A stretch of DNA of 64,000 nt from Erythroxylum novogranatense (lineage: Eukaryota > Streptophyta > Magnoliopsida > Malpighiales > Erythroxylaceae). Of this stretch, positions 59,767 to 64,000 are shown piece after piece (position 1 is the first letter of the stretch; each line of letters begins with the position of its first letter). The notes beneath the pieces are model-generated. The model was not told the origin of the DNA, did no database searches, and saw nothing but the letters and a program-made list of their open reading frames with translations. A program made the translations under genes and the position numbers. Where the stretch lies: contig CM057234.1 in NCBI GenBank assembly GCA_029891385.1, positions 26,026,350 to 26,090,349 of the forward strand. The letters are read 5' to 3'.

Positions 59767-59818
59767 GTTAAATTTCCACATTCAAGCGTTCCCATAATTT
59801 AGAAACAAATGCTAATCT
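59767..59818 (+). other. Candidate LTR mini-exon, 52 nt
   Basis: TTGTGCAG before; GTAAGTAGACC after. Homologous to 1885-1946 on the minus strand (shared 'aagcgttcccataa' and 'aaatgctaatct'). The upstream donor candidate is ACGA-GTAAGTAG at 58020. The distal acceptor would lie beyond the nested element. Confidence 0.5.
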
Positions 59819-60551
59819 GTAAGTAGACCTAAATGGTCTTACCGTATTGTTTGTTTCGTTTATGTTATGACTTGAGTGATTATGAATGAGATGTAAGTTG
59901 ATTATGTGATTCTGGACAATGAAGGTCCGAGGTTTCTGATGTTTGAATGTAATATTGAAGTGCTAATTGTATGTACATGTGATGAACTAAATGCTTCATA
60001 ACATGAATGCATGATCACAAAGTGTGTCTCAACATAAATGTTGAATACCGGACTAAGGTTCGATGATATGTGAAAGTGAATAAGTGATCATATGTGATTG
60101 ATGCATTTCATTTCATGAATGCATGAAACATAATGACTGTTGTGACCAGAGTAGCCACCGATCAGAACTTAAAGCTCAACGAGTGAAAACAAGCTTCGAG
60201 CTCAAAAGCGATTCAGAGCCTCAGGCTCAACGTTTAATGAGTCCTGTATCCCCCAAGCAGATAAGGGACAGTTATCAATGAGCCCTTGATTGAGCCAAGT
60301 TTACACTATAAATTGGCTGCATTTTCATAACTGCTTATGCATTTGTTGACTCCTAATTGATGATTTTTGTGCTTAAATTGGTTCCTCATAACGCGCTCTT
60401 TTAATTCACAATTTGTCAGTAAATCGTCATGACCTGATATTAATTTCTCTATAATTTTCATGAGTACAATTGATACTGCAAATTGTTATTTTATTGCAGG
60501 AGCAAAAGAGTCAACACATCAGGAAGTCAACAGTCATGAGGTCAATCCGCA

Positions 60552-60686
60552 CGTCGCGACGAATATCAATCTACACGTCGCGGCGAGCACATCACTTCCA
60601 CACGTCGCGACGTATGATAATCCGCACGATGCTACGAACAGGAAATTCTACACGTCGTGATGAATTTTCATTTACACGTCACGACG
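60552..60686. repeat. CGTCGCGACG palindrome array in Athila-like 5' LTR
   Basis: Six units start at 60552, 60576, 60603, 60627, 60653 and 60677 (steps 24, 27, 24, 26, 24). Two are perfect CGTCGCGACG; others read CGTCGCGGCG, CGATGCTACG, CGTCGTGATG and CGTCACGACG, mainly C-to-T or G-to-A at CpG. Confidence 0.88.
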
Positions 60687-60753
60687 TACGAGCGGATATC
60701 CGACCTTAAATGGAAAGTTTGTCTCACTGCTCTGACCTGGCCTGCACCCACCA

Positions 60754-60760
60754 TATAAAA
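60754..60760 (+). promoter_or_regulatory. TATA box of Athila-like LTR
   Basis: TATAAAA in 'ccaccatataaaacc', 68 bp after the palindrome array. A likely core promoter for the element RNA. Confidence 0.6.
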
Positions 60761-61790
60761 CCTTGCTATTTTTAGGTCAAAGCAGACTTGGATACTCGGG
60801 AGGCTTCAATACGCATAGAGGGAGAGACGTCTGGAGGCAGCAGGAAGTCCACACTCTACTCGACCATTTCCATTTTCATCATCACCGACCATCACCACCA
60901 TCAACGCCACCGTCGACATCAACTGCTACCATGAATATAGCTCCATCTTCAGCAGTCGAGAGACAGACCAGAGCTATGTGTAGCTAAGCCACAATTCCTC
61001 TTGAAGATGTAGCAATGGCTTGAGTTCACCGGAAGCTTCAAAGGGGAGTAATCATATAGTGTCTGAAGTTTAGTTATATTTGTGTAAACTCTGAGTTAGA
61101 GATTACATCTGTATAGCTAGATTAGCATGGTTATAGTTTAACCGTGTGCTGAACACTATGTTGGGATTTGGACAAAGTAATTTGTAGAATTTTTTATGCT
61201 TAATATATGAAGTCTCATATATGTCATTGGATATTGCATTTACTTTCTTCATCTGCCTAGTTGTGTTAGATTAAGATTGTTGTTTTTTTATCCAATTGAC
61301 CGATTGCATTTACTTGTCCAATTTTCACACTAAGGTTTTTAACAAGGATTTAAATGATGGAGTTCATTAGTTAAATCTTTGGACCTAAAGAGTCCTTTAG
61401 GGTTGATCTTTTGAAACTTAGTGGATTCTATCCCTAAAAATCAATTTTGAACCGTGATAGCCTGCGCCCATTTTCAAGTGGATTTTATCAATTTGATTTC
61501 TATCTGATTGTTGTTAATTGCATTATTTCCAAAATTCCAAAAATATTCTTTTATACTTTTTCTCCAATTGTGATTACTTTTATCAGTTTCGATCGAAATA
61601 CCAAACCCCCATTTTATCAACCTTGATTGCAATTTTTGACATTTAAGCTAGCTTAGACCTTTTTCACTTGGTTCTAATTAAGTGAGACGACCCGAGGATT
61701 GCAACCTATACCGCAATCTTGGAACTTATTATATTTGACCGGTTTCCAAGGATCGATCGTAAGATCGAATCGACAGAGCCGCGATCAAAT

Positions 61791-61807
61791 TGGCGTCGTT
61801 GCCGGGG
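61791..61807 (+). other. Primer-binding site, tRNA-Asp type
   Basis: TGGCGTCGTTGCCGGGG, three bases after the LTR. Athila/Tat elements typically have TGGCGCCGTTGCCGGGG, so one base differs (C to T). Confidence 0.88.
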
Positions 61808-62129
61808 AGCCAAGAAATTGGTTTACCGTTGGATAGCTATTGTCATTCATTTGAATTGTCGTTGATAATCGGAATCATTGTTTTTTCTTGCATTTAGGAT
61901 AGTTTAATTTTCACATTTGTTCATAGTATAGGTTTAATTTCCCTTTGTTCAAGCATACTTCATACTTTGATTTTGTCTCTTATTTTGCACATTTTTCATA
62001 CATACACACTCATACATACATCTTCACACTCATACTCTCGCATTCATTGCATTACACTTTTATCCAAATTTTGTGTGACTGTGAGAAATTTTGTTACCAT
62101 TCCTTTTATTTGTGGATTGATTTTTGTGC

Positions 62130-64000
62130 ATGCCCAGGAGAGGTAGACTTGTTAAATTCCAACCTGAAGTTGAGAGACATTTGAGGAGACTTAGGAAAGA
62201 GAGGAAAGAACAAGAGAGAAGAAGAGTAGTTGAGCAAGATAATGAAAATATGGATGAGAATCCAAACATTTTCCCAAATCCTGATTTTTCCGTACACCAA
62301 CCTAGAAATGGGACTAATGGAGGAAATGGTGAGCATGAGAGAGTAGGAGAGAACAATGAGAACTAGCGACGTAGGACAATTAGGGAAGCAACAACTTCTG
62401 ATGTGCATTATGATCCATTTACTGCTGCTTGCCCTAATTTTGATGTTAATTTTGAGATTAAAGGTTTGTTGATTAACTCCCTTCCTAAATTTCATGGCTT
62501 GGCAGGAGAGGATCCATACATGCACCTACAAGCTTTAACGATGATTTGCCAGAGTATGAAGCCAGTAGGAGCTACTTTGGATCAAGTGCTGTGGAAGGTA
62601 TTTCATTTGTCCTTGGAAGGAAAGGCACATGAGTGGTACATGAGTCTTCCGAGGCATGTGGCTAATGCTTATCATAGCTGGGCCAACCTGAGGAAATCAC
62701 TTTTGGAGAAATATTTTCCAGCCTCTAGGACATCTTCGATGAGGAAGGAAATTTACTCAGCCCGCCAGGATTATGATGAATCACTGTATGACTAGTGGAA
62801 CCGCTTCCAAGACCTTCTTTCCAGATGCCCCCATCACCAAATTCCTGATGAACAATTGGTGCAGTATTTCTATGATGGGTTGAAGAGTCAAGAGAAAGGT
62901 ATGCTAGATGCTGCATCTGGAGGATCTTTGATTGACCTTACGGCATTGGAAGCGTGGGACTTGATCAAGAAGATGGCCCTCAACCATCAACAGTACAGTG
63001 TGAGAGATTCCAGAGGATTGAATGAATTGGGAGCTTTAACAGCTCAAGCCAAGAGAATGGAAAGTCTGGAAACAAAGGTAGATTCGCTGGAGAAAAGGAT
63101 AACATCACAGTTGTCTTGTATTACTGCAGAGTTGAAGAACTTGAATGTGCATCGCCCATCATCTTCTACTGATATTACTGCACCCAGTTGTGACAATCGG
63201 TGATGCACATATCAAGTGTATGCCCTGGAAGATATGAAGAGGTGTCAGCGGTGTATCCAGGGAGAGCTAATCAGAAGTGGGATCCATACTCCAACACATA
63301 CAATGAAGGATGGAAGTCTAATCCTAGATTCAGTTGGAGGAATGAGGAGAACAGGGCTCAAAACAGATTTTCACAAGGGGGAGGAGCTGGTACTTCCACC
63401 AGCCAGTTCCCAAATCAACAACAAGCCCTAATGGTCCTACCAAAGGAAGACACCAACCAGCTGCTTCACAGTATGATGACTCTGATGAAGGAAGAGAGGG
63501 ATTCTAATGCTAACCAGTTTAATGCCATTGCTTCTCTTATTCAACAGGATTCCTCAAAGACTGTTGCTAGATTCAATGCCTTGGAGAAGAGAATGGAACA
63601 ATGGGAGACCAAGGCGGAGAACATAAATTCATATGTCACTCAGTTGTCTAACAACATGAGTGAAAATCAAGCGAAAAGCAGTGGGACCATTCCTTCCAAT
63701 ACTGTGATGAATCCAAAGAGTCTGAATGCAATTGCCCTCAGGAGTGGGAAGCAAGTGAGGTTTAACCCTCAAGTTGATGAAGAGGCATGTGACGAAGATG
63801 TTGAGAGTGCAGAAGTACCTCCACCCAAGGAAAAGATTAAGAAATCAGAAAGTGTGAGGGAAGAAGAGCTTTTGAGAGAGAAAAGGAATGCTTCAAGGAA
63901 TAAGGGAACTACTTCAGAGAGTTCCAATGATCGAGCTGAAAATGGAGAATCGAGCAAGCAAGCCAACAAAGGTAAGGAGGTAAGTATTCAAGACCTTCCT
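62130..64000 (+). pseudogene. gag: Athila-like gag, runs off the window
   Basis: The ATG at 62130 opens MPRRGRLVKFQPEVERHL with a basic/acidic N-terminal region. One frame holds the capsid (LPKFHGLAGEDPYMHLQ, LEGKAHEWYMSLPRHV, LEKYFPASR, LVQYFYDGL) and a coiled-coil heptad segment (RMESLETKVDSLEKRITSQL, about 63055-63114). Stops at 62364 (TAG), 62793 (TAG) and 63201 (TGA) interrupt it; the two TAGs fit Gln codons. Near 63235 the reading moves to another frame with the block PYSNTYNEGWKSNPRFSW, typical of Athila gag, and then stays open to the window end through NAIALRSGKQVRF. A GTT-less Lys/Glu-rich tail follows. Four or so lesions make it non-coding as assembled. Confidence 0.88.

Larger units (their letters stand above)
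57264..60286 (+). mobile_element. Tekay-like LTR (plus strand), interrupted at 60287
   Basis: Starts TGTAACATCCCACTACC and is co-linear with the solo LTR at 43023-56182 in opposite orientation, up to the 'gagcctcaggctcaacg' block (60206). It carries a donor GTAAGTAG at 58020, a TGACGTGT array at 58613-58740, a 'gaaccattggactcata' block near 59010, and a mini-exon 59767-59818. An Athila-like element inserted at 60287 splits it, so its 3' end is outside the window; whether it is solo cannot be told. The flank before it is CCTCT. Confidence 0.85.
60287..61787 (+). repeat. Athila-like 5' LTR, 1501 bp
   Basis: TGATTGAGCC to GCCGCGATCA. It contains the palindrome array 60552-60686, TATAAAA at 60754-60760 (68 bp after the array) and a single copy of the 'ggagttcatt...aaagagtccttta' unit near 61360. 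Confidence 0.93.
60287..64000 (+). mobile_element. Athila-like Ty3/gypsy element, 5' part
   Basis: 5' LTR 60287-61787, PBS 61791-61807 of the tRNA-Asp type, leader and gag, then the window ends. Flank before the LTR is GCCCT (60282-60286); its partner is outside. The LTR matches the solo LTR at 43567-52826. PBS type and gag similarity point to the Athila lineage of non-chromovirus Ty3/gypsy. It lies inside a Tekay-like LTR. Confidence 0.9.

Noticed and set aside
60552..60686. CRISPR-like array of 25-bp period
   Set aside because: The unit is 10 bp, spacers are short and the array lies in an Athila-like LTR upstream of a TATA box.
62060..62525. Minus-strand open frames up to 139 aa
   Set aside because: Antisense to the Athila-like gag, whose motifs are clear on the plus strand.

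Overview
The window is plant nuclear heterochromatin. Essentially all of it is LTR retrotransposons nested inside one another, and I see no host gene, rRNA, tRNA gene or CRISPR. The evidence is AT-rich sequence, Ty3/gypsy chromoviruses (a Tekay-like and a Reina-like element), Ty1/copia Sireviruses with multiple polypurine tracts, an Athila-like element with a tRNA-Asp-type primer site, and Tat-like gypsy remnants. I cannot name the species. I assigned boundaries from TG...CA termini, primer-binding sites (PBS), polypurine tracts (PPT) and 5-bp target-site duplications (TSD), all read directly.

Left complex (1-19989): a minus-strand family-B LTR was hit by a Tekay-like LTR that is now solo (791-4407, TSD AAACC) and by a Sirevirus (7895-19573, TSD ACAGA). 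The Sirevirus gag was later split by a second family-B solo LTR (10194-14359, TSD CTTTT).

Centre: an AT-rich spacer (19990-20482 and 32614-36120) carries a Tekay-like chromovirus with 3.77-kb LTRs (20483-32608, TSD AAATG). Its coding region is shattered although its LTRs are nearly identical.

Right complex (36120-57000): an old, minus-strand, Tat-like gypsy element survives in three pieces. A Reina-like chromovirus (37080-42457) sits inside its protease. A Tekay-like solo LTR (43023-56182, TSD GTGTT) sits inside its gag. That LTR holds an Athila-like solo LTR (43567-52826, TSD ATCAC), which holds a nearly intact minus-strand Sirevirus (43669-51000, TSD TCTTA). The nest is four levels deep.

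Right edge (57264-64000): a plus-strand Tekay-like LTR is interrupted by an Athila-like element (60287 to beyond the window) with LTR, PBS and gag.

The most interesting signals are inside the long LTRs. (1) Four independent Tekay-like LTR insertions keep a splice-like layout: donor, ~52-68-nt mini-exon with AG and GT borders, donor, and an acceptor near the LTR end. This suggests a spliced leader. (2) Degenerate ~181-bp tandem modules recur in several LTR families. (3) A variable slot between two conserved blocks holds a different short tandem array in each LTR, or is empty. (4) The Sirevirus and Athila-like LTRs carry arrays of short CpG-centred palindromes just upstream of the TATA box. (5) Reina nonsense codons are mostly C-to-T changes, and both Sirevirus copies need the same +1 frame change in a 17-nt window.
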